The notes beneath the pieces are model-generated. The model did no database searches. It was not told where the DNA came from and worked only from the letters and a program-made list of their open reading frames with translations. The position numbers and the translations under genes were made by a program. This document shows positions 8,306 through 17,410 of a DNA stretch of 64,000 nucleotides, piece after piece (positions within the stretch are counted from its first letter, which is position 1; every line of letters begins with the position of its first letter). Origin of the DNA: a virus; IMG/VR virus record IMGVR_UViG_3300009194_000009, positions 29,418-93,417 of that record; one strand, 5' to 3'.

Positions 8306-9670
8306 TCATGAATTCTCTAACTTTTCAACATCAAATCCCCAATAGCCTTCTACGTATCGACCAGATATTGCTGAAATCCATTGACCATCATTGAATTTAT
8401 ACAAATCATTCTTCGTAAGATTCACCACATACTCAATGGTATCGGATTCAGATGCATCAAACGATATAGACCATGTAAGGCCACCATCATTGGTTTCGAT
8501 TATATCCCATTGTGATGCTTCAAGTCCTCCCCAAACACTTGAATCTGCAATGTCAGATGCTATTAAGAAGCGGGTATTAGTATTGAGTGCTGGTATGTTA
8601 CCATTCGGATTAATGATAGCATCTACTGGCTCTAACGTTGGCGTTGAGAACGTATCTACATCAAACTCGATCTGTAGTTCTTTAGGATCTGGTGTATATA
8701 GAAATGTACCGTAAATGAAGCTATTGTCTTCTTCAGGATTATTAGACTGTCCTATGCGGATAGTTGTAACACCTTCATCAACCTTTCCGTATAAGTCGAA
8801 CATAGTTTCCCAGTTATCGTAGTTACCTGAAGTGTTTATGATCTTGGCAAAATAAGAATTGTCTTTTTTGTAAACTTCGAGATCGTATCCATTTGGTGTT
8901 GCGACAACTGGTTCCAGTAGATAATTATCCCGCGAAAATATATCACTAAGTGAGTTACTTAGTAGAGAATCTTCATCGGCGGTTGTTAGATGTATATTGG
9001 TATAAACATTATGTATTTTAGTTTGCTTTCGTATTTTCGCAGGGCTTGTAATAAAGACTGGGAAAATTCTGAAAGTCAATGTCATAACATCAATTTCGGT
9101 ACTGGTACCTTGTGGTACACTTCGTGATGTCCATTGTATATTTTCTAGTTGGATGTTAGATACATTACCCATATCCATAGGCGATGAATTAACTTTAAAT
9201 TCGAAGCCCGGATTATACCATACTAATATCTGTTCCATAAGCTCCATCTTTTGATCAGTAGATGTGGTGAACACATCTACGTTTATATTCATTGTGAAAG
9301 GAACTGGCATAAGCTGTGATATAGTATACTTACTTGCAGGTTTGTTTATATAGTTACCATTTTCATCTTTCTGCTTTTCAGTGATATGACTTACCCCCTC
9401 ATAATGAGGGGTATGGCGATACTCAGGTAACGGTTGAAACTCAGAGATATGTAACGATAGCATAGGCGCTGTCGTCAATATATTTTCACTGTTTTTGTTC
9501 AGGTATGTCGCACCAAGACGAGACATATCAGCATAGGTACATGGCACCAACTTATAGCGATCAGTACCGTTACGCTTTCCGTCATAAACTTTGAACCCTG
9601 AAAATAATCTAATTATTTGTAACAGGTAACGTCTTAGTTGTTTGTCATAAAAATAATCTCTACTGTACAT
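8306..9670 (-). CDS. gp15: Tail sheath stabiliser/completion protein, T4 gp15-like
   Basis: 454 residues. The N-terminus (YFYDKQLRRYLLQIIRLFSGF, then a conserved pattern ending VPCTYADMSRL) follows the T4 gp15 pattern YFYN..xRRY ... LFS ... V.ITYA. Residues 125-215 carry MPVPFTMNINVDVFT, a Gln-Lys-Met-Glu-Leu helix, and the PGFEFKVN strand seen in marine T4-like homologues. gp15 forms the terminator hexamer capping the tail at its head-proximal end and receives the gp3-capped tube. The extra 200 C-terminal residues (T4 gp15 is 272) add a domain of beta character. Only one base separates it from the gp6-like gene, so the pair is one operon. Confidence 0.8.
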   Translation of the reverse strand: MYSRDYFYDKQLRRYLLQIIRLFSGFKVYDGKRNGTDRYKLVPCTYADMSRLGATYLNKNSENILTTAPMLSLHISEFQPLPEYRHTPHYEGVSHITEKQKDENGNYINKPASKYTISQLMPVPFTMNINVDVFTTSTDQKMELMEQILVWYNPGFEFKVNSSPMDMGNVSNIQLENIQWTSRSVPQGTSTEIDVMTLTFRIFPVFITSPAKIRKQTKIHNVYTNIHLTTADEDSLLSNSLSDIFSRDNYLLEPVVATPNGYDLEVYKKDNSYFAKIINTSGNYDNWETMFDLYGKVDEGVTTIRIGQSNNPEEDNSFIYGTFLYTPDPKELQIEFDVDTFSTPTLEPVDAIINPNGNIPALNTNTRFLIASDIADSSVWGGLEASQWDIIETNDGGLTWSISFDASESDTIEYVVNLTKNDLYKFNDGQWISAISGRYVEGYWGFDVEKLENS

Positions 9671-9671
9671 A

Positions 9672-12600
9672 TTACTTCCTTAAGTTTGCATCTGTATAAG
9701 TTCTTACAATCTCGACATTTTCTACACTAGCTGTCGATAAGAATAATTCATTTGGTTCAGAACGAATTTCAAACAATTCACCAAATCTTGAATTTTCATC
9801 TTCAGGTACGATTACTACTGATGCAATATTGCCTGTTAGCTTTGTGTGTATGTATGTAGACAGCTCGGTAAAATAGAAACCTGAGCCAAAGTCCCAATTG
9901 TCGATATTAAAGAATGTATTTACAGCTTCAATAACCTGAGACTTTATTTCATTATCAGTCAGATAGCTACCTGCTGTTTTAACTATTTTGAATGTTGCAC
10001 GATATTCAGGAAGTGCAGATTCTCCAAATAGTAATTTATAAGAAGCTGGTATATAAATGATCTGATCTGAAGTTGACTTATTACTTTCGATCTGCTGCAA
10101 GTTACTCTTTATTTCATTAGAGGTTGGTAGAGATGGAAACGTACTTACGTCTTCTCGATTATTCAACCATGTTCTAACGGCATTATCATAAGAACGTGTA
10201 AGAACATAGGTATCAATTATGTTTGAAATACTAGGATCTATACGATCCTTACCACCAGCATAATGCTTCCACTGGAAGAAAAATGGATCGTCTTTTGTGA
10301 ATGAACGTCCTATATATGAACTATAGGTATTACCCTCTTCGTCCGAATTATTAATTAATACAGTAGCGCTATTGGGGCGTATACCATCAACATCAACGTC
10401 ATCACCTACGTAAAAGTTACCAGCGGTATAATCAATACTATTCCCATAGTTGTCAGTGATAGTAATATCAGAACTACAGTAGTACACAACACCAGAGTTT
10501 ATACGTGTGGTATTGTCATTAAGAAGTAGTACGTTGCTGTCAACCCTGTTGTATATGATATTATCCATATCGGTATACGTTTTAAAAAACACATATTCGT
10601 TAAGGTTGACAATATCCTCAAAGGCCAACGGAAAATCTTGGACTTCATCATCGTCAATATCTTGCGGCTCTATTAATACTTTAGAGTAATCTACGATACC
10701 ATCATTTTGTATGAAACTATCGACAATTGAAAAGTTGTAACTAACACCCAACGTCTCATTTCCACCTTCCAAGTCGTACACTTCTATAATATCAGTGATT
10801 TTAAATGGACTTACGGTGTTATCAGGCAACAATGGATCATTGATAGTAAGAATAGTCCTACTGTTAGTGAATTGAATATTCCAGTTGGTAATTAACTTCT
10901 TATCAACAGTATATAAGCGTATATCGCCTGTGTTAGCATTATAAGGCACTGAGCTAGTAATATCATATTCAGTCGTAGAACTGTGTGTAGCCGAGGTATA
11001 CATATGACCAACAATTCCACGTGCTGATGTTGTTTGTTCATTAATGTCTTTACGATCTGAGTTTGAAGAAAGGATTTTTATATAATCTTCCACAAATCGA
11101 CCTGTCTCATAGTCTATGACTTTATCTGTATTCTTAAAGAAGAATCTAACCTGTTTGTCGGAGCCAAATACATATCTAAGCTGCCTTACAACAACGTTGT
11201 AACGTTTTTCGCCCTGTTCATTAATGAAGGTTGCCTTTAGTAACCAACGGTTATCAGGGGCATTTGGAAGAGAAGGTGCGTTAAGATCAAAAGTACTATT
11301 ATCTGTATTTACAATATTCTCTTGAGCGATAATAACCCATGAATCATTAATGAAATCATAGCGCACACCAAAGGATCTATTATTTTCAATTTCAGTCTGC
11401 ACGGCAATACGTTCATCGATATTAAGACTTTTACGTATGCCCGGTATAACTTCTTTAATATACCATCCATCATCAATATCGTTGGACAATTCTACCGTCC
11501 CTGACGCATCAACCGCAAGGTTTACAATACCACCTTCTTCAAGACCACGTATTGTAACCCACTTACTTTCTCCGTTATTATTTTTGAATAATATTTTTGA
11601 ATTTTCACGTACTAGTTTTAGTTTTTCTTCTGAAGAACCCAGCCCAATCTCAACATTTTGAGAAGTGGTTGTATCCACAATATATCCAGTTGTGGAGTAC
11701 ATATTCATAGGCAGGGTTTTCCATATATAACGTCCACTATCGAACGTCAAATATTCACTACCATATCCGCCTAAATTGTCGATTGCTTCCGATAATATTA
11801 CAGAACGGTACTCGTGGAAATAATAGTTATCAATACCATAGCTATTAAGAAGTGGTTCAATGCGAGTGCGCACAAGAGAACTATAATTAGTGTTACTCTC
11901 TATTTTAAAGCCATCGGAATTCAAACCGTAATCTTTATACATATAGGCATCGTCACCTACAACAGTAGTGTTTGAATGTGATCCAGTGGGGTCTGTAATG
12001 TCGATATATCGACTGTGGCCTGCATGTGTACGATTAACCGCCTTAACCTTTCTGACTAGGTTTGATTGTGTCAATGGGAATACGTTGTAGTCTTCACCAT
12101 TGATCATACGATCTTGGCTATAATGCACTAATGGAGCATTACGCTTTATTTCATCAGTACTTTCTTCACTTTCCGCATTATCAATTGTATATTGCAAAGA
12201 GAATGTTAATGTAAGTGTATAGACTTGATTGTCTTTACCGACATAACGTATATTAACATTTTTCTTCTTAATGTCATTTGGGCGAATAATATATGACTGG
12301 TTTCTGGAAGTTCGATACATTACCCTAAATGTACCAACTGGTACATCACCAAAATTACCATCGCTGAACTTCAACATAACACGGTTATCGGATTGTGTAT
12401 TGGCAGTATAAACCTTTCTTTCATTAAGGTACACGTCATTATATATGATATTCTGCCCCACTAGGCTTGGAATTGGCTTCCACTCATATTGTACATAACC
12501 AGTATCTGTGTCCAGTTCTTGTAACCATACATCAGTCTCATTGATGTTAGTCACATCAATCAATTCTTCTCTATCTGGCACAGGGGTATTATATTCGAGT

Positions 12601-13403
12601 ATAGTTGATGATAGGCTACCTTCTTTAAAGTACACAAAAAAGCCTGTGTTTTCAGAAGTACTACCTAGCTGATCATTTCGATACAGGATGTTGATAGTGG
12701 ACTCAGGTCTTGGTGAACGCTCTTTAATTACATCCGAGTCTATATCTGCGGATACTACTTCGAACGTCATATTTTCACCGTTAATTGCTGCATCAAAGTT
12801 GTAAACGATGTCGTTGTTTGCTACACTAAGATTATTGATAGAGTATACTTGAGTATCAATGTTATTGATCGTATCTGACTTTACAGGTTCACCAAATCTA
12901 TTTGTTGAAATAAACGCTCGGTTAAGAATTTTTATAAAATTCTCATACCAATTTGAGTTATTAATTTGTTCCCAAGATATTTCGATATTTGACAAACTAT
13001 TGCCTTGAGAGTCTAGTAGAGGTTCTGTAGTTTGTACGGATACTATCTTACACAGACCATTTGCAGATCGGTTACGTTTAGGTTTATAGGATAAACCTTG
13101 TGCAAGCTTAAGAACGCTCTCCCTGCGTTCTGCTGTATCGAAAAAGTTCTCCCTCGCATTCAAGTCTATTCTAAACGCATATGACTGTCCCAGATATGCG
13201 AGCATGTTGATGTGTGCCAACATTTCTGAATGCTGAACATAATCGTTGAATTCGTCGGGATTATTAGTACGCAGGTAATCTATAAGCGCATTATAAATTG
13301 AATTGTAGTCATAAGCCTGAAGTGATACGTTACGAAACGCATTGTAAACGACTTTCCAGTCTTCTGCCGCAAATAGATTGTTTTGTCTTATACTCTCTGA
13401 CAT
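9672..13403 (-). CDS. gp6: Baseplate wedge protein, T4 gp6-like
   Basis: 1243 residues, about twice T4 gp6 (660). The first 130 residues have the diagnostic gp6 pattern of marine T4-like phages: NNLFAAEDWK, a Tyr-Asp-Tyr-Asn segment, NPDEFNDY, AYLGQSYAFRIDLNARENFFDTAERRES with short gaps, then KPKRNRSANG. gp6 is the scaffold of the baseplate inner ring, dimerising to join neighbouring wedges around the hub. The C-terminal 300 residues again match conserved wedge sequence; the long middle insertion (about 350-950) appears to be beta-rich and may be surface-exposed. It lies between gp25 and gp15 homologues, the expected partners. Confidence 0.88.
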   Translation of the reverse strand: MSESIRQNNLFAAEDWKVVYNAFRNVSLQAYDYNSIYNALIDYLRTNNPDEFNDYVQHSEMLAHINMLAYLGQSYAFRIDLNARENFFDTAERRESVLKLAQGLSYKPKRNRSANGLCKIVSVQTTEPLLDSQGNSLSNIEISWEQINNSNWYENFIKILNRAFISTNRFGEPVKSDTINNIDTQVYSINNLSVANNDIVYNFDAAINGENMTFEVVSADIDSDVIKERSPRPESTINILYRNDQLGSTSENTGFFVYFKEGSLSSTILEYNTPVPDREELIDVTNINETDVWLQELDTDTGYVQYEWKPIPSLVGQNIIYNDVYLNERKVYTANTQSDNRVMLKFSDGNFGDVPVGTFRVMYRTSRNQSYIIRPNDIKKKNVNIRYVGKDNQVYTLTLTFSLQYTIDNAESEESTDEIKRNAPLVHYSQDRMINGEDYNVFPLTQSNLVRKVKAVNRTHAGHSRYIDITDPTGSHSNTTVVGDDAYMYKDYGLNSDGFKIESNTNYSSLVRTRIEPLLNSYGIDNYYFHEYRSVILSEAIDNLGGYGSEYLTFDSGRYIWKTLPMNMYSTTGYIVDTTTSQNVEIGLGSSEEKLKLVRENSKILFKNNNGESKWVTIRGLEEGGIVNLAVDASGTVELSNDIDDGWYIKEVIPGIRKSLNIDERIAVQTEIENNRSFGVRYDFINDSWVIIAQENIVNTDNSTFDLNAPSLPNAPDNRWLLKATFINEQGEKRYNVVVRQLRYVFGSDKQVRFFFKNTDKVIDYETGRFVEDYIKILSSNSDRKDINEQTTSARGIVGHMYTSATHSSTTEYDITSSVPYNANTGDIRLYTVDKKLITNWNIQFTNSRTILTINDPLLPDNTVSPFKITDIIEVYDLEGGNETLGVSYNFSIVDSFIQNDGIVDYSKVLIEPQDIDDDEVQDFPLAFEDIVNLNEYVFFKTYTDMDNIIYNRVDSNVLLLNDNTTRINSGVVYYCSSDITITDNYGNSIDYTAGNFYVGDDVDVDGIRPNSATVLINNSDEEGNTYSSYIGRSFTKDDPFFFQWKHYAGGKDRIDPSISNIIDTYVLTRSYDNAVRTWLNNREDVSTFPSLPTSNEIKSNLQQIESNKSTSDQIIYIPASYKLLFGESALPEYRATFKIVKTAGSYLTDNEIKSQVIEAVNTFFNIDNWDFGSGFYFTELSTYIHTKLTGNIASVVIVPEDENSRFGELFEIRSEPNELFLSTASVENVEIVRTYTDANLRK

Positions 13404-13412
13404 TAGTGCCCC

Positions 13413-13775
13413 TTAAATATCGTTTAAATTAACAGAAAGATTCACTTCCTGATTTTGTGGTACTACAGTTGCGTTAATAATAAGGTAGTAACCATTAGAT
13501 AATTCTTCCATATCAATGCTTATACTATTTAGTCTAGGGTCCATAGACAATTGTTCGAGTGCGTCGTCAATGATAAGCTGTTGTTCGGCAGGTGTCAGCG
13601 AAGGTTGATATATGTAACTATGGCCAATAAACCCAATATCACTCATCGGCATTTCATCTTTTTTTATAGATAAAAGGTTATGGATGTCATCTACGACAAC
13701 ATCCATATCATATAAATTACCATTCTCATTAGCATTAGGCGAAGTTGTACTAAAGGATTTATAAATTCTACTCAT
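13413..13775 (-). CDS. gp25: Baseplate wedge protein, T4 gp25-like (GPW/gp25 family)
   Basis: 120 residues, close to T4 gp25 (132). The GPW/gp25 fold is visible as an N-terminal strand with YDMDVVVDDIHNLL, an IxxLL helix, then PxMSDIGFIG, a helix at EQQLIIDDALEQLSMDPRL, and strands ISIDMEEL and YYLIINATVV. The protein sits in the wedge inner ring, binding gp6 and helping sheath attachment. Its ATG overlaps the stop of the preceding gene as TAATG, indicating translational coupling. Confidence 0.9.
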   Translation of the reverse strand: MSRIYKSFSTTSPNANENGNLYDMDVVVDDIHNLLSIKKDEMPMSDIGFIGHSYIYQPSLTPAEQQLIIDDALEQLSMDPRLNSISIDMEELSNGYYLIINATVVPQNQEVNLSVNLNDI

Positions 13776-14878
13776 TATTTTTCCAGTATATCTTTAATTT
13801 TCTTAATCGCATCTTGGTCAATATACCCATTGCGGTTTATGAACTCACCCATTGATGCATTAAGCTTGTCACGACAACTACGATCATACTTGATTTTCTT
13901 AACAAACTCATATGCATTATCATTACTATTAGGTATACGCTTGATTGGAGTACCCAGTACAGCATTTGAAGATGCTATTGCGCCTGCTGTCGTTTCATCA
14001 AGTCGTTTAGTATTACGTATGGTCTTTTCGAATAACTCAGACTCTTCAACTAGTTTTTGATCTAAGCTATTGATGTCACTGTTTAAAAAGATCACATAGT
14101 TTTTATCATTATCACGTGCAATAGAATAATCCTTGTATTTATTTGTAACAACAAGTTTTATGTTTTTAAAAAATTGGTTTAACTCCTTAAGCATGATATA
14201 TTCATTACCCTCTTTATCAATACTAAAATATTCTTGCATTACTGAAAAGCCAGAACACTTTTCTTGTATAGTTTCTATTAACTGTTTAACATTTTCAGAA
14301 ACTTCATCGGACTTTTTAGTTTTATTCGACAGCATCGCTTTTCTCAAGTCAATGAACAGCTTGGAAATTAGGCGCTCATTTTTTGTTGGTATAGTTTTCT
14401 TAAAATCTGTGTAGTTGTTATTTTTCACATACTGTCTGGCCAAACGGTTTGTCTTACCTTTGGTGTCATCAGACTTACTATCACCTAGACCAATCACATC
14501 AAAGTCATAGACGCCCCAATTCTCAGCATATTTTGTATAACGACGATAATCATCAATGTTTTCATCTTTAGTAACAAGATATATAACATCGTACTCATTC
14601 GCTAAGTACTTAAGAGCCTCCAATGGTGTTTTTATATTCCCTGTTTCGTTAAAATTCACATTAGGGAATAATGTCTTGTTATATGCCAAATTTTTCTTAA
14701 AATCTAGCGGGTTTAATTCACGATCCACCATGGGGTTAATAAACACGACATGGTTTGCGCCTTTTGAAATCTTCTGAAGCTTTTCATACGCAAGCTTATA
14801 TCCATAAGTAGGTGGGTTGGCATACACCATCATGAAATAGACAGTATTTTTATTCTTATTTAATTCGTGTAATCGCAT
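13775..14878 (-). CDS. Nucleotidyltransferase-like protein with degenerate active site
   Basis: 367 residues. Residues 12-165 look like a nucleotidyltransferase Rossmann fold: a strand ending in YANPPTYGYKLAYEKL, with NPPT in place as in NMN/FAD-type adenylyltransferases, but TYGY (24-27) in place of the catalytic (H/T)xGH. Residues 130-162 match the second conserved segment only loosely. The C-terminal 150 residues carry a DETTAGAIA segment (294-302) that I have seen in other phage proteins of this kind. It begins MRLHELN, like the plus-strand protein at 24167. Its neighbours are gp25 and the PAAR tip, so a virion role is plausible. Loss of the second histidine suggests it may not catalyse transfer; other phage homologues would settle this. 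Confidence 0.7.
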   Translation of the reverse strand: MRLHELNKNKNTVYFMMVYANPPTYGYKLAYEKLQKISKGANHVVFINPMVDRELNPLDFKKNLAYNKTLFPNVNFNETGNIKTPLEALKYLANEYDVIYLVTKDENIDDYRRYTKYAENWGVYDFDVIGLGDSKSDDTKGKTNRLARQYVKNNNYTDFKKTIPTKNERLISKLFIDLRKAMLSNKTKKSDEVSENVKQLIETIQEKCSGFSVMQEYFSIDKEGNEYIMLKELNQFFKNIKLVVTNKYKDYSIARDNDKNYVIFLNSDINSLDQKLVEESELFEKTIRNTKRLDETTAGAIASSNAVLGTPIKRIPNSNDNAYEFVKKIKYDRSCRDKLNASMGEFINRNGYIDQDAIKKIKDILEK

Positions 14879-14886
14879 TTGTAATT

Positions 14887-15186
14887 TTAATCTCCTATAA
14901 TGACCGTTGGAAAGCCTTCAGCTATAGTATCTCCACAACTCATAGAATCACCAAGCCTAGCCGCACTAAGACCTTCTGTTATAACACTACCTGAACCACT
15001 TGCAACGGAAAGACCGTGAATAGGATATGGTAGAACCACACATTGATGAGGAATAGCAGCATGTGAAACGCATGCTACCAGTAAGCCGCCTGCTATTACC
15101 GTTTCGGAAGCTTCACATATATTTGTAGAAGGCCAACATCCGTGGCCTGTAGTTGCTGATGAAAGTCTAGCGGTAGGACTTGACAT
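14887..15186 (-). CDS. PAAR-repeat protein, baseplate spike tip
   Basis: 99 residues. It has the PAAR layout: PTARLSSATTGHGC near the start, an internal repeat of short GG- and SG-rich strands (VIAGGLLVACVSHAAIPH; SVASGSGSVITEGLSAARLGD), and His and Cys residues (H14, C16, H42, H47 and C-terminal SCG) that could hold the metal ion at the apex. PAAR proteins form a sharp conical tip on the VgrG/gp5 spike of contractile injection systems. It lies next to baseplate genes and is immediately downstream of a proline-rich unknown gene, as expected for spike-complex components. Confidence 0.88.
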   Translation of the reverse strand: MSSPTARLSSATTGHGCWPSTNICEASETVIAGGLLVACVSHAAIPHQCVVLPYPIHGLSVASGSGSVITEGLSAARLGDSMSCGDTIAEGFPTVIIGD

Positions 15187-15188
15187 AT

Positions 15189-16193
15189 CTATACATTCCT
15201 TATCAATTCAATAACTTCAGAGTATGAATAACCATACTCGTTCATGAGTTCTTCGATGTTACCCTCACGTATAGCAACATCTATTGGTGATTCAACAGTA
15301 CCAAATTCATCAGTGTTTTGAGTACTAGTAACTACTGTTGTTTCATTTTTAAGTGTTGTGTAAAAGTCTCCATCATTAACGATAGTATTTATCTTCTCCG
15401 CATCCTCTTCTCGGAACAGTTCGTCATAACTCTGAACACCCTGATCTACTATAGTATCTGTTTCGGTAGAAAGGTCTGGTAAGTCAGGGACTAAAGGTTC
15501 CGCCACAGGAGAGTTACCGTTTGCAGGACTAGGCGGTTCATCAGTGTTGCCAGTACTACCTGCTAAATTATCAAAATAAGTTTTTGACTGATCTGACATT
15601 GTTAAGAGGGTTTCACGGGCTTTACCCCAATCATTGTTTATTTTAAATTTAAAACTTCCAGTAAGATCAGTCTTAGCAGTGGATATAGCTCGTAGGTCAG
15701 AATTTTCAATAATGAATTCCCGATCATCAGGCACAACAGCGCTTACATAATCATAACCATCATCGATTGCCTCTTGGGGGAATTGCGCTTGCTTACGCTC
15801 TCCATCTTTAAAGTACACTATCTTAGCATATGGAAAGAACAACTCAGTGTCCACAGAAGTAATACCTAGACCGTCTGTGTTATTTAAAGTAAAATATTCA
15901 GATTCTAGACTAGATGATGATTCATAAATGTATTCTTGTAGGACTGGCTCGGGTGGTAAAGGCGGTATCTCAACAGGTTCAGGATTCAACGGATCTTCGT
16001 TTCCTGACGAATTTAAATCAGTATAGTAAGCATCCCAAGCACTCGGATAGCTTGGATCTGGAATAGCTTCGACTGAAAAGTTTAAAATGTCACCCAAAGT
16101 ACCTTCCCAATTATACTGGGAAGGCATTACTGTCCAAATCATTGGCCAAGGTGTTAATCCACTCTCGGGATCATACGAGAAGTCATAGCTCAT
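15189..16193 (-). CDS. Unknown proline-rich protein of the spike/baseplate locus
   Basis: 334 residues, not recognised. It starts with an aromatic, proline-rich segment (GLTPWPMIW), has two low-complexity Pro/Glu-rich linkers (about 70-85 and 205-230), a compact central domain (about 95-195) and a C-terminal helix (IREGNIEELMNEYGYSYSEV). The ATG overlaps the stop of the RyR-domain gene as ATGA and the PAAR gene follows after two bases, so the three are tightly coupled. A structural part next to the spike tip is the best inference. Confidence 0.75.
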   Translation of the reverse strand: MSYDFSYDPESGLTPWPMIWTVMPSQYNWEGTLGDILNFSVEAIPDPSYPSAWDAYYTDLNSSGNEDPLNPEPVEIPPLPPEPVLQEYIYESSSSLESEYFTLNNTDGLGITSVDTELFFPYAKIVYFKDGERKQAQFPQEAIDDGYDYVSAVVPDDREFIIENSDLRAISTAKTDLTGSFKFKINNDWGKARETLLTMSDQSKTYFDNLAGSTGNTDEPPSPANGNSPVAEPLVPDLPDLSTETDTIVDQGVQSYDELFREEDAEKINTIVNDGDFYTTLKNETTVVTSTQNTDEFGTVESPIDVAIREGNIEELMNEYGYSYSEVIELIRNV

Positions 16194-16753
16194 TCGCCAC
16201 CATCACCCCCGGCGTCAGAGCCATTGTCGTTATCATTATTACCACCCGCAATATACGGGAAGTATAATCCATAATATCCCAATTTCGATTTACTCTTTCC
16301 CATTACTCTTTTTTGGGTTTTAGTCAATTGGTGATAGGGTCTTATGTACGGATTCTTTTTGTTTGATTCATCGAATTGTAAGCCGTATGACCATCCTTCA
16401 TCTACTTGTTCCTGAACCCATCGTGCATGCTTAACGGGCTCAGATTCTTCGATAGATTCTTCAATATCATCGTCATACTCAACTATGTCGGAATTGATCT
16501 CAGCAACGAAATCGAAGGTAAGAGTGTTATATAGTCCACCAATAATACTATCAGATTCATCACCATCTACTGACTCATTAATATCAAACGTATAGACAGT
16601 GTATCCATCATCTAATGTATACTTCTTAGCCAAAGGCTTGTCTTTAGAAATGGTTATTAGTTCTTTACCAGATGCATCATTTATTACACGTATTACAGTT
16701 TTAATGTCACTTACTGACAACTCATTTTTAGAAATAATTCTTATATCATTCAT
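16190..16753 (-). CDS. Baseplate-locus protein with a RyR-like domain
   Basis: 187 residues. The N-terminal 95 residues form a beta-rich domain. Residues 108-150 match the ryanodine-receptor (RyR, PF02026) repeat pattern: K-H-A-R-W at the start, GWSYG (120-124), a charged turn, K-x-NPYIRPYHQLT and a basic TQKR helix, i.e. the W...GW.YG...K..P...PY..L arrangement. RyR domains occur in some phage and bacterial proteins, where their ligand is not settled; in receptors they bind other protein domains. The tail is Gly/Asn/Asp-rich and disordered. It is the first gene of a unit behind a late box at 16783 and is coupled to the proline-rich and PAAR genes, so it may be a virion component. Confidence 0.75.
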   Translation of the reverse strand: MNDIRIISKNELSVSDIKTVIRVINDASGKELITISKDKPLAKKYTLDDGYTVYTFDINESVDGDESDSIIGGLYNTLTFDFVAEINSDIVEYDDDIEESIEESEPVKHARWVQEQVDEGWSYGLQFDESNKKNPYIRPYHQLTKTQKRVMGKSKSKLGYYGLYFPYIAGGNNDNDNGSDAGGDGGE

Positions 16754-16782
16754 AGTCTTTAAACTCCATATACTTATATGTT

Positions 16783-16790
16783 TATTTATG
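16783..16790 (-). promoter_or_regulatory. Late promoter box (7 of 8) for the RyR/PAAR/gp25 block
   Basis: CATAAATA on the minus strand, 30 bases upstream of the ATG at 16753. Confidence 0.5.
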
Positions 16791-16795
16791 GAGTT

Positions 16796-17374
16796 TTAGA
16801 TATGGTTTTCATGATAACGTTTGTAAAACTCATCCCAATGTGTAAAATGATTTGTGTCATCAATTTCTTTAGCATTCATTGGTCCTTTAATCATATAGCT
16901 GTCAAAGCCAAGAACCACACCGTCTTTATAATGGATTAACGAATCTTCAATAAACACAGGATTTCTATCCATGTATGGCATTAGGTTATATAGTTTTCTA
17001 GCACCCAACGGTAAAAATATGATGTTTTCGAATATATCCCCAAAGACGTTTCTTAGGTTGTAATACCGTAACTCACGGGTGACTTTATCATCTCCACATG
17101 CTGTTATAACAGAAATTTTAACACCATCATTATGTAAGTTCTTCAAAACCGTGTCAGCACCTTGTAATGGTTCAAGGTGTTTAAAGTTTTCGGAGGTGTT
17201 AAACGTCTGAATCAATTCAGTGGTTTCGTTCGAAGTATACCCGTGTGTACTTGTAAGAAAATCAGAAATGTTACTAAATTGTTGACCATGAGGATATTGA
17301 ATGTTTGCGAACTCTAAAAGACCTTTAGTGTAGTTTAAAGCTGTATCATCTATATCAGTAATGATTTTTTGCAT
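16796..17374 (-). CDS. HAD-superfamily phosphatase, 5'(3')-nucleotidase-like
   Basis: 192 residues. Motif I is D7-I-D9-D-T11 at the extreme N-terminus, with D7 the nucleophile. Motif II is the Thr in SVITACG (about 93), and FIEDS near 140 supplies the acidic metal ligand of motif IV. The helical cap between residues 14 and 75 suits the C1-type deoxyribonucleotidase group, so it may dephosphorylate nucleotides. It sits between a 2OG oxygenase and the RyR gene on the same strand. A second HAD gene of different type lies at 50240. Confidence 0.85.
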   Translation of the reverse strand: MQKIITDIDDTALNYTKGLLEFANIQYPHGQQFSNISDFLTSTHGYTSNETTELIQTFNTSENFKHLEPLQGADTVLKNLHNDGVKISVITACGDDKVTRELRYYNLRNVFGDIFENIIFLPLGARKLYNLMPYMDRNPVFIEDSLIHYKDGVVLGFDSYMIKGPMNAKEIDDTNHFTHWDEFYKRYHENHI

Positions 17375-17410
17375 TGTGCCCTCTTTATAGAAATTAATTA
17401 CAATAGAGTA

